A DNA stretch of 64,000 nt from Bacterioplanes sp965233665. GTDB taxonomy: Bacteria > Pseudomonadota > Gammaproteobacteria > Pseudomonadales > Oceanobacteraceae. This document shows positions 17,621-26,576 of this stretch, piece after piece (the stretch's first letter is position 1; each line of letters starts with the position of its first letter). The notes beneath the pieces were generated by a model, which was not told the DNA's origin, searched no databases, and was given only the letters and a program-made list of their open reading frames with translations. The translations under genes were made by a program, and so were the position numbers. The stretch is from the NCBI GenBank assembly GCA_965233665.1, contig CBDDTG010000010.1, forward strand, positions 1 to 64,000, given 5' to 3'.

Positions 17621-18520
17621 ATGTCCTGGATACAAGCCCGACTGCACGCCCGTAAAGAACAGGTTGATGCCCTCGAGAACGCGCTATTGGCCACCGGAGC
17701 CCTGTCCGTCACCTTGATGGACGACGCCGATCAGCCAATATTAGAACCAGAACTGGGCACGACCCCGCTGTGGGATCACACCCTACTGTTAGGCCTTTAC
17801 GACGCCAACACCGATGCCGAGCAACTGCCCCAGCAACTGCAGCAGGCCTATCGGGCGGAAGGTGGCGAGCAACTGCCAACCTGCAAAATCGAAATTTTGG
17901 AAGACAAAGACTGGGTGCGCGCATGGATGGACGAATACCAGGCCATGCCCTTTGGCCAACGCTTGTGGGTTTGCCCAAGCTGGCAACAACCTCCTGAGCC
18001 AGAGGCCGTCAACCTGATGTTGGACCCAGGGCTGGCCTTTGGCACAGGTACGCATCCCACGACCGCACTGTGTTTGAACTATCTAGACAGTGCCGTACAA
18101 GGTGGTGAGCACATTCTGGACTACGGTTGTGGTAGCGGCATTCTCGGAATGGCTGCGTTGCTATTGGGAGCAGACTACATGACCGGTACCGACATTGACC
18201 CGCAAGCCCTAGAGGCAACGGCTGAAAATGCACGGCGCAACCAGATTGATGCGCAGCGCTATCAGGTCTACCTACCTGAGCAAACGCCAGCACTGCAAGC
18301 AGACATCACCGTCGCCAACATTCTCGCTGGCCCCTTGCGTCAGCTGGCGAGTGACATTGCTCGACTGACACGCCCCGGCGGTCTACTGGCGCTATCCGGT
18401 ATCCTGGCCGAACAAGCCGAAGACGTACGAGCCAGCTATCAGCCTTGGTTCGATATGGACGAGCCACGCTTGCTGGACGGCTGGGCATTGCTCAGCGGTC
18501 GTAAACGTCAGGAGAGCTAA
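17621..18520 (+). CDS. prmA: Ribosomal protein L11 methyltransferase
   Basis: PrmA trimethylates lysines and the N-terminus of ribosomal protein L11 using SAM. The 299-residue protein has the substrate-recognition N-domain followed by the class I methyltransferase core: DPGLAFGTGTHPTTALCL, then the SAM loop LDYGCGSGILGMAALLLGA, TGTDIDPQALEATAENA and the NILAGPL catalytic stretch (NPPY-like position). It begins one base after aroQ and is followed two bases later by the DUF3426 gene, so the three form an operon. Confidence 0.95.
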   Translation: MSWIQARLHARKEQVDALENALLATGALSVTLMDDADQPILEPELGTTPLWDHTLLLGLYDANTDAEQLPQQLQQAYRAEGGEQLPTCKIEILEDKDWVRAWMDEYQAMPFGQRLWVCPSWQQPPEPEAVNLMLDPGLAFGTGTHPTTALCLNYLDSAVQGGEHILDYGCGSGILGMAALLLGADYMTGTDIDPQALEATAENARRNQIDAQRYQVYLPEQTPALQADITVANILAGPLRQLASDIARLTRPGGLLALSGILAEQAEDVRASYQPWFDMDEPRLLDGWALLSGRKRQES

Positions 18521-18522
18521 AG

Positions 18523-19749
18523 ATGGCTGTGCACGTCACACGCTGTCCCCATTGCCACACTACCTTTCGGGTGCGCGATGAGCATCTCAACATTGCCAAA
18601 GGGGCAGTGCGCTGTGGCTCGTGTTTGCAAGTGTTTAAGGCAACGGACTACTTCGTCGATGAGTCAGAAGTCGTCGCACCCGCGCCTTCAACATCGCCAC
18701 AGACAACGTCGAAACCCGAAGACGATGACATCGGCTTGATATACGACGACATGGACAGCACCGCTGGCGGCTCAGACGATGATGACGACTTTGGCCTGAT
18801 TCATGACGACATGGAGCTCGACGAGGAAGACGACGAGGAAATCCCAGATCGCATCGCCGATGACCCACTGTCTGACTTGGGCTTAAAAGAAGACACCCAA
18901 AAGAAGAAAAAGCGGGTCGAACGCAATGCTTTGATCGTTGACGATGCGTTTGTCGATTTCAATATTGCCGCCAGCGAGCAAAGCGACAAAGACAGTAAAA
19001 GCGACGAAGCCTGGGCCGATGAGTTACTGATCGAAGACCAGGAAATCACCCTGGAAGATCTTGATCGCGGTGATGAGTTCAGCAAGCCGTTCTTCAGCGA
19101 TGCTGGCGAGCCCGAAGATGATCCCCAACAGCGTCCTGATCGCAACGACGGCATGACGCTGGGCAAAAGTGACCTGGCCACTGAAACTCTGGAGCTGGTT
19201 CCCCCTGCCGCGCAACTGCGCATTAACGACGAACCACTGCACTTCTCTCAGCCACGCCAACGCCGCCAGCTTGCTTGGGGTTGGATGATCGGTTGCGTCC
19301 TGCTGCTTATGCTGGCCTGCGCGCAAACGGCGTATTTTCGCTTTGATGACTGGTCGCGCCAGCCACAGTGGCGCCCATGGTATGGCAAAGTATGCGAGGC
19401 CATCGGCTGCGAGCTGCCCACCATTCAAAACCTGGGCCGTATCACAACACAGCATTTGGTGGTGCGTGCCCACCCCAACCTGGAAGGCGCCTTGGTTGTC
19501 GATACGTTAATCAACAACCTGGCCGATTACCCTCAACCCTTCCCTGACCTGGCTCTGGTATTCCGTGATCTGAACGACAACCTGATCGCCAGCCGAGCAT
19601 TTTCACCGCAGGAATATTTATCCGGTGAACTGGCCGGCCGGCGCGATATGCCGGTACGAACGCCTATTCATATCGCACTGGAAATCGTGGACCCCGGCCC
19701 GAAAGCAGTGAGCTACGCCATTGAGCTGCTGCCCAATCAGCGCCCCTGA
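18523..19749 (+). CDS. Zinc-ribbon, single-pass membrane protein with DUF3426
   Basis: The function is unknown. The 408-residue protein starts with an MJ0042-type zinc ribbon (CPHCHTTFRVRDEHL... CGSC), continues with a very acidic, low-complexity cytoplasmic stretch (residues about 45-230, rich in Asp and Glu, with DDDDDFGLIHDDMELDEEDD), has one membrane helix (WGWMIGCVLLLMLACAQTAY, about residues 248-267) and ends in the periplasmic DUF3426 domain. The same family occupies this position, between prmA and dusB, in Pseudomonas. Its conserved neighbourhood suggests a housekeeping role. Confidence 0.85.
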   Translation: MAVHVTRCPHCHTTFRVRDEHLNIAKGAVRCGSCLQVFKATDYFVDESEVVAPAPSTSPQTTSKPEDDDIGLIYDDMDSTAGGSDDDDDFGLIHDDMELDEEDDEEIPDRIADDPLSDLGLKEDTQKKKKRVERNALIVDDAFVDFNIAASEQSDKDSKSDEAWADELLIEDQEITLEDLDRGDEFSKPFFSDAGEPEDDPQQRPDRNDGMTLGKSDLATETLELVPPAAQLRINDEPLHFSQPRQRRQLAWGWMIGCVLLLMLACAQTAYFRFDDWSRQPQWRPWYGKVCEAIGCELPTIQNLGRITTQHLVVRAHPNLEGALVVDTLINNLADYPQPFPDLALVFRDLNDNLIASRAFSPQEYLSGELAGRRDMPVRTPIHIALEIVDPGPKAVSYAIELLPNQRP

Positions 19750-19820
19750 GTCAAGCCTTTTCGTGCACAAAAAACCAGCAATTGCCCCTTTATTCGCTGA
19801 GGGGTTGTGAGTATCATGTC

Positions 19821-19846
19821 GCGACTTTTTCGTCGCACATTTTTTG
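19821..19846 (+). terminator. Possible terminator before dusB
   Basis: GCGAC (19821-19825), TTTTTC loop and GTCGC (19832-19836) followed by ACATTTTTTG. The stem is only 5 bp, so efficiency is doubtful, but it would separate the prmA operon from dusB-fis. Confidence 0.35.
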
Positions 19847-19866
19847 ACCAAACGTAATCTGGACGT

Positions 19867-20856
19867 ATGCCTGATATTGGCCCGTACACGCTGCCCAATC
19901 CCGTGATTCTGGCCCCTATGGCAGGAGTAACGGATCGCCCCTTCCGCCAACTGTGTCGTCAACTCGGCGCCGGTTTGGTGGTGGGTGAAATGGTGTCAGC
20001 AGACCCAAGCTTGCGCCACACACGCAAGTCACAGCTGCGCCTGGATCACAGCGGAGAACCTGAACCCATCGCGGTTCAGATTGTTGGCGGTGACCCGGAG
20101 ATCCTGGCCAGCAGCGCGCGCTTTAATGCCAGCAATGGCGCTCAGATTATCGACATCAATATGGGTTGCCCGGCCAAGAAAGTCTGTAACAAGGCTGCCG
20201 GCTCGGCGTTACTGAAAGATGAAGCCCTGGTTAAAGACATATTACAGGCCGTGGTCGAAGCCGTGGATGTGCCAGTGTCACTGAAAATCCGTACTGGCTG
20301 GTCGCCTGACCACCGCAACGCCCCGCGCATTGCAGAAATGGCGCAGGCAGCCGGCATAGTGTCACTGGCCGTACATGGCCGAACCCGGGCCTGCGGTTAT
20401 AAAAATACGGTTGAGTACGACACCATTCGTACCGTTAAACAAACGGTCGATATTCCGGTGTTTGCCAATGGTGACATTACCAGCGCTCGCAAAGCGGCGG
20501 AAGTAATGCACTACACTGGCGCTGACGGTGTGTTGATTGGCCGTGCTGCTCAAGGGCGGCCGTGGATTTTCCGAGAAGTGGCGCATTACCTGGCCACGGG
20601 CGAAGAACTGAAAGCGCCGGACTTAACCGAAATAGAAAATATTCTCACCGCTCACATGGTCGCGTTGTATCAGTTTTATGGCGACTTCATGGGAGTACGC
20701 ATCGCCCGCAAGCACGTCGGTTGGTATTTGCAGGAGCATGACCAAGCTAAGGCTTTTCGCAAAGCCTTTAACTCGCTGGAGAGCACCGAGCAGCAGCTTG
20801 AGGCCGTTGCGTCTTTTTTCAGGGACACAGTAAGACGAAAGGGGATGGCAGCATGA
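19867..20856 (+). CDS. dusB: tRNA-dihydrouridine synthase B
   Basis: DusB is an FMN enzyme that reduces uridine (U17) in the D-loop of tRNAs. The 329-residue protein shows the TIM-barrel start LAPMAGVTDRPFRQLCRQLG, the block INMGCPAKKVCNKAAGSALL holding the catalytic cysteine, SLKIRTGW, VHGRTR and the FMN phosphate region FANGDI...GADGVLIGRAAQGRPWIF. Its last codons overlap the fis start (ATGA). The dusB-fis pair is a conserved gammaproteobacterial operon in which dusB lies first. Confidence 0.95.
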   Translation: MPDIGPYTLPNPVILAPMAGVTDRPFRQLCRQLGAGLVVGEMVSADPSLRHTRKSQLRLDHSGEPEPIAVQIVGGDPEILASSARFNASNGAQIIDINMGCPAKKVCNKAAGSALLKDEALVKDILQAVVEAVDVPVSLKIRTGWSPDHRNAPRIAEMAQAAGIVSLAVHGRTRACGYKNTVEYDTIRTVKQTVDIPVFANGDITSARKAAEVMHYTGADGVLIGRAAQGRPWIFREVAHYLATGEELKAPDLTEIENILTAHMVALYQFYGDFMGVRIARKHVGWYLQEHDQAKAFRKAFNSLESTEQQLEAVASFFRDTVRRKGMAA

Positions 20857-21167
20857 ACACCGAATCTATTGAAAGGAAGGTTGACACCGTGACCGACTCA
20901 GCAGATATGAAAAATCATCTGCGTGCTCCTCTGGAGCCCACTCATACTTTGCGTGACAGCGTGGAAAAAGCGCTGCAAAACTACTTTGACCACCTCGATG
21001 GCCAGCCCGTTGTCGACCTGTACGACATGGTCCTGTCCGAAGTGGAAGCCCCACTGTTGGAAACGGTGATGAAGTACACCCGCGATAATCAGACCAAAGC
21101 CTCCGTGGTATTGGGGCTGAATCGCGGCACGCTGCGTAAAAAGCTCAAACAGTACGGAATGCTGTAA
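20853..21167 (+). CDS. fis: DNA-binding protein Fis
   Basis: Fis is a nucleoid-associated homodimer that bends DNA and activates rRNA and other growth-phase promoters. The 104-residue product has the family C-terminal helix-turn-helix TKASVVLGLNRGTLRKKLKQYGML and the preceding beta-hairpin/helix A-B region (SEVEAPLLETVMKYTRDNQ). It overlaps dusB by 4 bp and ends before a strong terminator. In-frame downstream ATGs exist (for example MKNHLRAP), so the N-terminus could be about 20 residues shorter. Confidence 0.95.
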   Translation: MNTESIERKVDTVTDSADMKNHLRAPLEPTHTLRDSVEKALQNYFDHLDGQPVVDLYDMVLSEVEAPLLETVMKYTRDNQTKASVVLGLNRGTLRKKLKQYGML

Positions 21168-21180
21168 CCTCGATTACCTC

Positions 21181-21208
21181 AAGCGGCCCTAGGCCGCTTT
21201 TTCGTTTT
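21181..21208 (+). terminator. Intrinsic terminator after dusB-fis
   Basis: AAGCGGCC (21181-21188), CTA loop, GGCCGCTT (21192-21199), then TTTCGTTTTT. It ends the dusB-fis transcript 14 nt past the fis stop. Confidence 0.9.
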
Positions 21209-21230
21209 TAGCCTTCAAAAAACTGACTGA

Positions 21231-22841
21231 ATGAACAAGATGACCACTATCACACCCGTTCGTCGCGCTTTAATCAGTGTCTCTGACAAAACAGGCATTG
21301 TTGAGTTTGCCCAAGCCCTGCACCAGCTGGGCTTAGAAATCCTATCTACTGGCGGCACCTATAAACTGCTGCTGGAAAACCAGGTGCCTGCTATCGAAGT
21401 GTCGGATTACACCGGCTTCCCTGAAATGATGGATGGCCGGGTAAAAACCCTGCATCCGAAAATTCACGGTGGCGTATTAGGCCGCCGCGGGCAAGACGAT
21501 GCCGTCATGAGCGAGCACGAGATCCAGCCCATCGACTTAGTGGTCGTCAACCTCTACCCCTTTGCTGCCACGGTAGCGCGCCCAGATTGTGACTTGGCCC
21601 TGGCGATTGAAAATATCGATATCGGCGGCCCGACCATGGTGCGCTCGGCCGCCAAAAACCACGCTCACGTGGGCATCGTCGTTAACGCCGGTGATTACCA
21701 ACAGGTGTTGACTGAGCTGCAACAACAGCAAGGTTTGAGTCACAAAACTCGCTTTGATCTGGCACTGAAGGCGTTTGAACACACGGCAGCTTACGACGGC
21801 ATGATCGCCAACTACCTGGGCACCATTGACCAGAGCGCTGAGCAGCTCAGCGTTGACCAACGCCACCACTTCCCGCGCACCTTTAACAGCCAGTTCGTTA
21901 AAGCCCAAGACATGCGCTACGGTGAGAACCCACATCAAAGCGCGGCGTTTTATGTCGAGGCCAATCCACAAGAAGCCTCCATTGCTACCGCCAAGCAACT
22001 GCAAGGCAAAGAGCTGTCGTACAACAACGTCGCCGACACCGACGCCGCCCTAGAGTGCGTTAAGTCCTTCACCAAGCCGGCGTGTGTGATCGTCAAACAC
22101 GCCAACCCGTGCGGTGTCGCCGTGGTACCCGACGCCGATGGCGGCATTCGCGCAGCCTACGAGCTGGCCTTTGCCACCGACAGTGAATCTGCCTTTGGCG
22201 GCATCATCGCGTTCAACCGTGAGTTGGATGCCGATACCGCCAAAGCCATCGTTGACCGTCAGTTTGTGGAAGTGATCATCGCGCCCAGTGTTAGCCCAGA
22301 AGCCGTTGACGTGGTTGCCGCCAAGAAAAACGTGCGCTTGTTGGCATGTGGCCAGTGGGACACAGTGCGCAGCGCCGGCCTTGATTACAAACGTGTGAAT
22401 GGCGGCTTGCTGGTGCAAGATCGTGACAACGGCATGATTCGCACGGAAGACCTGCAAGTGGTAACTCAACGGGCACCCACTGAAGCGGAAATCAACGATC
22501 TGGTGTTCGCCTGGAAAGTGGCCAAATTTGTTAAATCTAATGCCATTGTGTACGCCAAAAATCGCCAAACCGTCGGCGTGGGCGCCGGCCAAATGAGCCG
22601 CGTGAACTCCGCTCGCATTGCCGCCATCAAGGCCGAACACGCCGGTTTAGCCGTAGAAGGTGCAGTGATGGCGTCGGATGCCTTCTTCCCCTTCCGTGAC
22701 GGCATCGACAATGCGGCCCAAGCCGGCATTAAAGCCATCATTCAGCCTGGCGGCTCGATTCGTGACGACGAAGTCATTAAGGCAGCCGATGAAGCTGGCA
22801 TTGCCATGGTGTTCACCGGCATGCGCCACTTCCGCCATTAA
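21231..22841 (+). CDS. purH: Bifunctional AICAR formyltransferase / IMP cyclohydrolase
   Basis: PurH performs the last two steps of de novo IMP synthesis. The 536-residue protein has the N-terminal IMP cyclohydrolase (MGS-like) domain (RALISVSDKTGIVEFAQAL; TGGTYKLL; MMDGRVKTLHPKIHGG) and the C-terminal formyltransferase with the catalytic KHANPCG motif (VIVKHANPCGVAVV) and SEKDAFFPF-like SDAFFPFRDGID. It is followed by purD after a structured 104-bp spacer. The order fis-purH-purD matches Pseudomonas. Confidence 0.96.
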   Translation: MNKMTTITPVRRALISVSDKTGIVEFAQALHQLGLEILSTGGTYKLLLENQVPAIEVSDYTGFPEMMDGRVKTLHPKIHGGVLGRRGQDDAVMSEHEIQPIDLVVVNLYPFAATVARPDCDLALAIENIDIGGPTMVRSAAKNHAHVGIVVNAGDYQQVLTELQQQQGLSHKTRFDLALKAFEHTAAYDGMIANYLGTIDQSAEQLSVDQRHHFPRTFNSQFVKAQDMRYGENPHQSAAFYVEANPQEASIATAKQLQGKELSYNNVADTDAALECVKSFTKPACVIVKHANPCGVAVVPDADGGIRAAYELAFATDSESAFGGIIAFNRELDADTAKAIVDRQFVEVIIAPSVSPEAVDVVAAKKNVRLLACGQWDTVRSAGLDYKRVNGGLLVQDRDNGMIRTEDLQVVTQRAPTEAEINDLVFAWKVAKFVKSNAIVYAKNRQTVGVGAGQMSRVNSARIAAIKAEHAGLAVEGAVMASDAFFPFRDGIDNAAQAGIKAIIQPGGSIRDDEVIKAADEAGIAMVFTGMRHFRH

Positions 22842-22879
22842 GCACAATGCGGCTGCTTGCAGTCGCTTGAACTGATGAC

Positions 22880-22924
22880 CAGGCACGCTAGGTGCCTGAC
22901 GGCAACATCGCGGGCCTCGCCCGC
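22880..22924 (+). other. Two tandem hairpins in the purH-purD spacer
   Basis: CAGGCAC (22880-22886)/GTGCCTG (22892-22898) and GCGGGC (22910-22915)/GCCCGC (22919-22924) are perfect short stems just upstream of the purD ribosome site. Neither is followed by a T tract. They may tune purD expression or mRNA stability. Confidence 0.4.
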
Positions 22925-22945
22925 TTCTGCACACAGGAATGCAAC

Positions 22946-24232
22946 ATGAAGGTATTAGTGATTGGCTCAGGTGGCCGTGAACACGCTCTGGCATGGAAAG
23001 CTCTGCAATCTCCCTTAGTCGACAAAGTGTTTGTCGCACCCGGCAATGCAGGCACCGCCAAAGAAGCCGGCATGGAAAATATCGCCATCGACGTGATGAA
23101 TTTTGATGCCCTGCAACAATTTGCCCAAGATAACGACATCGGCCTCACCATCGTTGGCCCAGAGGCACCGCTGGTCGACGGCTTGGTGGATCAGTTTCAG
23201 CAGGCCGGATTGAAAATTTTCGGCCCATCCAAAGGTGCCGCTCAGCTGGAAGGCTCGAAAGCCTTCACCAAGGATTTTCTGGCTCGCCAGCAAATTCCAA
23301 CGGCGGAGTACCAGAACTTTCACGAAGTTGAGCCAGCCCTAGCTTACTTGCGTGAAAAAGGCGCGCCGATCGTCGTTAAAGCCGATGGTCTGGCCGCCGG
23401 CAAAGGGGTGATCGTCGCCGAAACCCTGCAACAAGCTGAAGACGCTGTAAAAGACATGCTGTCTGGCAATGCCTTTGGTGATGCTGGCTGTCGCGTCGTG
23501 ATTGAAGAGTTCCTGAGCGGGGAAGAAGCCTCGTTTATCGTCATGGTCGATGGCAAAAACATCCTGCCGATGGCCACCAGCCAAGATCACAAGCGTGTTG
23601 GCGATGGCGATACAGGCCCCAACACCGGCGGTATGGGCGCTTATTCACCGGCCCCTGTGGTCACGCCTGAAATCAATGAGCGCATCATGCGCGAAGTCAT
23701 CGTGCCGACCGTGGAAGGCATGGCCGCCGAAAGCAACGACTACACCGGCTTTTTGTACGCCGGCTTGATGATTGACAGCGATGGCGCCCCCAAGGTGATT
23801 GAGTACAACTGCCGCTTTGGCGACCCAGAAACTCAACCCATTATGCTGCGCATGCAATCCGATTTGGTCGCGCACTGTCTGGCGGCCTTAGACGGCAAGC
23901 TCGATGGCGAGCAAGCGCAGTGGGACCCACGCGCTTCTCTAGGCGTGGTGTTGGCCGCCGGCGGCTACCCGGAAAGCTATCGCAAAGGCGATGTGATTCG
24001 TCTGCCGGAACAAGACGGTCACGAGCGCAAAACCTTTCATGCCGGCACAGCACTGAACGAGCAAGGCGAGGTAGTCACCGCGGGCGGGCGTGTATTATGC
24101 GCCACCGCTCTGGGCAACAGCGTCGCCGAAGCGCAGCAGCAAGCCTACGAGCTGGCGGCACAAATAGAGTGGCAAGATGCGTTTTATCGTCGTGACATTG
24201 GCTATCGCGCGGTTGCACGCGAGCGGTCATAA
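22946..24232 (+). CDS. purD: Phosphoribosylamine-glycine ligase
   Basis: PurD (GAR synthetase) joins glycine to phosphoribosylamine using ATP in purine synthesis. From the ATG at 22946 the product is 428 residues, matching the family. Visible are the N-terminal MKVLVIGSGGREHALAWK, GPEAPLVDGLVDQF, the ATP-grasp core VVKADGLAAGKGVIVA and EEFLSGEEASFIVMVDG, HKRVGDGDTGPNTGGMGAYSP and EYNCRFGDPETQ. An in-frame ATG at 22892 would add a non-family extension and lies among the spacer hairpins. AGGA precedes the chosen start. Confidence 0.96.
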   Translation: MKVLVIGSGGREHALAWKALQSPLVDKVFVAPGNAGTAKEAGMENIAIDVMNFDALQQFAQDNDIGLTIVGPEAPLVDGLVDQFQQAGLKIFGPSKGAAQLEGSKAFTKDFLARQQIPTAEYQNFHEVEPALAYLREKGAPIVVKADGLAAGKGVIVAETLQQAEDAVKDMLSGNAFGDAGCRVVIEEFLSGEEASFIVMVDGKNILPMATSQDHKRVGDGDTGPNTGGMGAYSPAPVVTPEINERIMREVIVPTVEGMAAESNDYTGFLYAGLMIDSDGAPKVIEYNCRFGDPETQPIMLRMQSDLVAHCLAALDGKLDGEQAQWDPRASLGVVLAAGGYPESYRKGDVIRLPEQDGHERKTFHAGTALNEQGEVVTAGGRVLCATALGNSVAEAQQQAYELAAQIEWQDAFYRRDIGYRAVARERS

Positions 24233-24272
24233 TAGGCACGTTTCCATGTAACGACGAAAGGAGCCATCAGGG

Positions 24273-26576
24273 ATGAAGTCGATTCGATGCCTGCTGCTAA
24301 GCATTTTGCTACTGGCTTCGTCCCCGCTCTGGGCCATGAGCCCGGTGCTGCTTCCAGATGGCTCTTTTGACTTTGCCATAACCCAATACGTGGCGGTGTA
24401 TGAAGATAAAACCGCCCGTTTGGGGATTGAGCGCATGCTCACCCGAGAGCAGCAGCTGCGATTTACTCCCAGTCACAGCCAGACGCTGAAGTTTGGTGTC
24501 TCAGATTCCGTTTTCTGGCTGCGATTAAGCATTACCAACCCTTATAACGATGCTCGGCAAGGCGTTATCAGCCTCTCCAATAGCCGCCTCGATCAGGTTC
24601 GTTTATTCGATATCACCGAAGACTCATTGCGTCAGGCATTGGCACATCAACAGCCAGGAAAGCTGCGTGGTGGCTTTCAACAAGCCTATCCATTTCGCAT
24701 TGAGCTGAAACCTAAAGCCACCCACAGCTATTTGATTCGCCTGAGTTCTGATTCTGTCTTCAACTCTGGCATTCGCCTGAGCAGCCTGGATCACTTTCTC
24801 TCCAACGAGCAAGCGCAGTTTTGGACCCTAGGTTTAGTGCTGGGCTGGATCCTGGCGACCATGGCCTACTTTGCTCATCTCGGCTGGCAGCGACGCTTGC
24901 CCCTCGCAGGCTGGGGCATGGCGTACTGTTTAGCGATGGCAGGCTACCTCATTGCCTGGAGCAGCCTAGGTGCCGTATTGCAGCCGTTGCCAAACTTGCT
25001 GCGCGAGCAATTAGCACTGACTTGCCTACCACTGGCGGCCATCGCCTTTAATTTGGCCATCTACAGCTTACCTTGGGCCAAGTCACGGATTCGTACCGGC
25101 TTGCTGGCCATGTCGAGCATTCAATTTGCTATCGCCATCATTGCCTTGTTCAGCGACGGTTTCAGTGATCTGCTAGTCACGGTGGCCGTCACGGTTAACT
25201 ACTTGGTATTGGCGGTCTGGTTGCTGTTTAGCCATTGCCAGCAGCGCATGGCGCAGCGCCCTTTGCAGTGGGCCGCCAGCTTGGCGGGTATCGGGCTACT
25301 CATTTCATTGCTCAGTGACTTAAACCTGCTGCAGCTGGATGTGTTTACCGACTGGGCCACGCTCCTGCTGCCGATGGTTATGGTGGTCGGCCTGGTCTTG
25401 GCCAGCATGCAACTTAGCCGTCCACGTCAACGTGACGTCATTGTGTCTGCCGCCACCCCCTGGCTGACACCCGATCTCCTTAATCAGGTCAGTCACGAGC
25501 TGCGCAGCCCGATCAATGGTGTGATGGGGATGAGCGAGCTGCTGGCGGACTCACCGCTAAGTGCCAGCCAGCGTGAGTGTTTAGATACCATCAATATTGC
25601 CGGCCAAGATTTGTCCCATGTAACGCAACAACTCTCCGACTTAGCACGCATTTACAATCAGCAGCTCGAGCTAGAGCGCAAAGCATTTGCGGTCGGCGAT
25701 CTGATGGAGCAAACGCTGGTATTTTGTCAGCAACAATCGCAGCAAAAACAGATCGAACTGTTACTCGACATCAGCAGCGAGCTTCCTGCCCGCTACATTG
25801 GTGATCAACAACGCCTGACGGCCATCTTATATGCACTGCTTAACCACACCCTTGGGTATGCGGAGTTTGGCGAGCTGACCTTGCGCGCGCAGCCCTTTCA
25901 GCAGGATGGCCAGCATGGGCTGCATATCCAGTTATTGTTAAATGGCAACCTAAGTAAGCACGACGAATTTCGCAACGTACTGCGCCAGCTGCAACCGCAA
26001 CGCGGCAGTGATCAGGGCTTGAACGGCCGCCACTGGGATTTGCTGATCTGCCGCCACTTACTGATAAAAATGCAGGCACAAATGACGGTGGAGTGCATCA
26101 ATCATCAAGGCGCCTGCGTTGATGTGTATTTACCACTGACCGCCGAGCATCAACTTCAACAGCAACAAACGCAACGCCCAGAACTGAGCCTTGAGGGCCG
26201 ACGCATTCTGGTCGTCGATGACAACGCCACCTTACGTACGGTGTTAGAGAAGCATTTGCGCCGTTGGAATGCCCAAGTCTGGGTCAGCCATAGCGGTCCA
26301 GAAGCACTGGCCCAACTGCGCAGCCAAGTTAGCCGAGGCGAAGCCATTGATACGGTTATTACCGATCAAGACATGCCAGCCATGACCGGTATTCAGCTGG
26401 CAGTGCGCATCGAAAACGACGGTGAAATCACCCCAAAGCCGAAACTGATGATGCTCACTGGCATGGTCACCGCCTCTCTCAAGCGTGAAGCACTGGATAC
26501 GGGCATTCGTCATGTTGTTGCCAAGCCAGTCACGGCCGATAAGCTGCGTCGCAGCTTGCAGGAGTTGGAGTCCTAA
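24273..26576 (+). CDS. RetS-like hybrid sensor kinase (7TMR-DISM) with eroded ATP-binding boxes
   Basis: The 767-residue protein has a signal peptide (ending near residue 21), a 7TMR-DISMED2 extracellular domain (about 25-165), seven membrane helices (about 180-390), a HisKA domain with His408 (QVSHELRSPINGVMGMSEL), an ATPase-like region and one receiver with Asp698 (ITDQDMPAMTG). Position directly after fis-purH-purD and the sensor architecture match RetS of Pseudomonas, but only one receiver is present. In the ATPase region the G1 box is absent (LLLNGNLSKHDEF) and the G2 box reads GRHWDLLICRHLL where GLGLAI is expected, so autophosphorylation is doubtful. RetS itself acts by binding another kinase, GacS; similar action here is inference. 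It overlaps the convergent AAA gene by 4 bp. Confidence 0.82.
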   Translation: MKSIRCLLLSILLLASSPLWAMSPVLLPDGSFDFAITQYVAVYEDKTARLGIERMLTREQQLRFTPSHSQTLKFGVSDSVFWLRLSITNPYNDARQGVISLSNSRLDQVRLFDITEDSLRQALAHQQPGKLRGGFQQAYPFRIELKPKATHSYLIRLSSDSVFNSGIRLSSLDHFLSNEQAQFWTLGLVLGWILATMAYFAHLGWQRRLPLAGWGMAYCLAMAGYLIAWSSLGAVLQPLPNLLREQLALTCLPLAAIAFNLAIYSLPWAKSRIRTGLLAMSSIQFAIAIIALFSDGFSDLLVTVAVTVNYLVLAVWLLFSHCQQRMAQRPLQWAASLAGIGLLISLLSDLNLLQLDVFTDWATLLLPMVMVVGLVLASMQLSRPRQRDVIVSAATPWLTPDLLNQVSHELRSPINGVMGMSELLADSPLSASQRECLDTINIAGQDLSHVTQQLSDLARIYNQQLELERKAFAVGDLMEQTLVFCQQQSQQKQIELLLDISSELPARYIGDQQRLTAILYALLNHTLGYAEFGELTLRAQPFQQDGQHGLHIQLLLNGNLSKHDEFRNVLRQLQPQRGSDQGLNGRHWDLLICRHLLIKMQAQMTVECINHQGACVDVYLPLTAEHQLQQQQTQRPELSLEGRRILVVDDNATLRTVLEKHLRRWNAQVWVSHSGPEALAQLRSQVSRGEAIDTVITDQDMPAMTGIQLAVRIENDGEITPKPKLMMLTGMVTASLKREALDTGIRHVVAKPVTADKLRRSLQELES

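Noticed and set aside
22050..22640. Minus-strand open frame of 196 codons over purH
   Set aside because: It is an antisense shadow of the conserved PurH formyltransferase domain.
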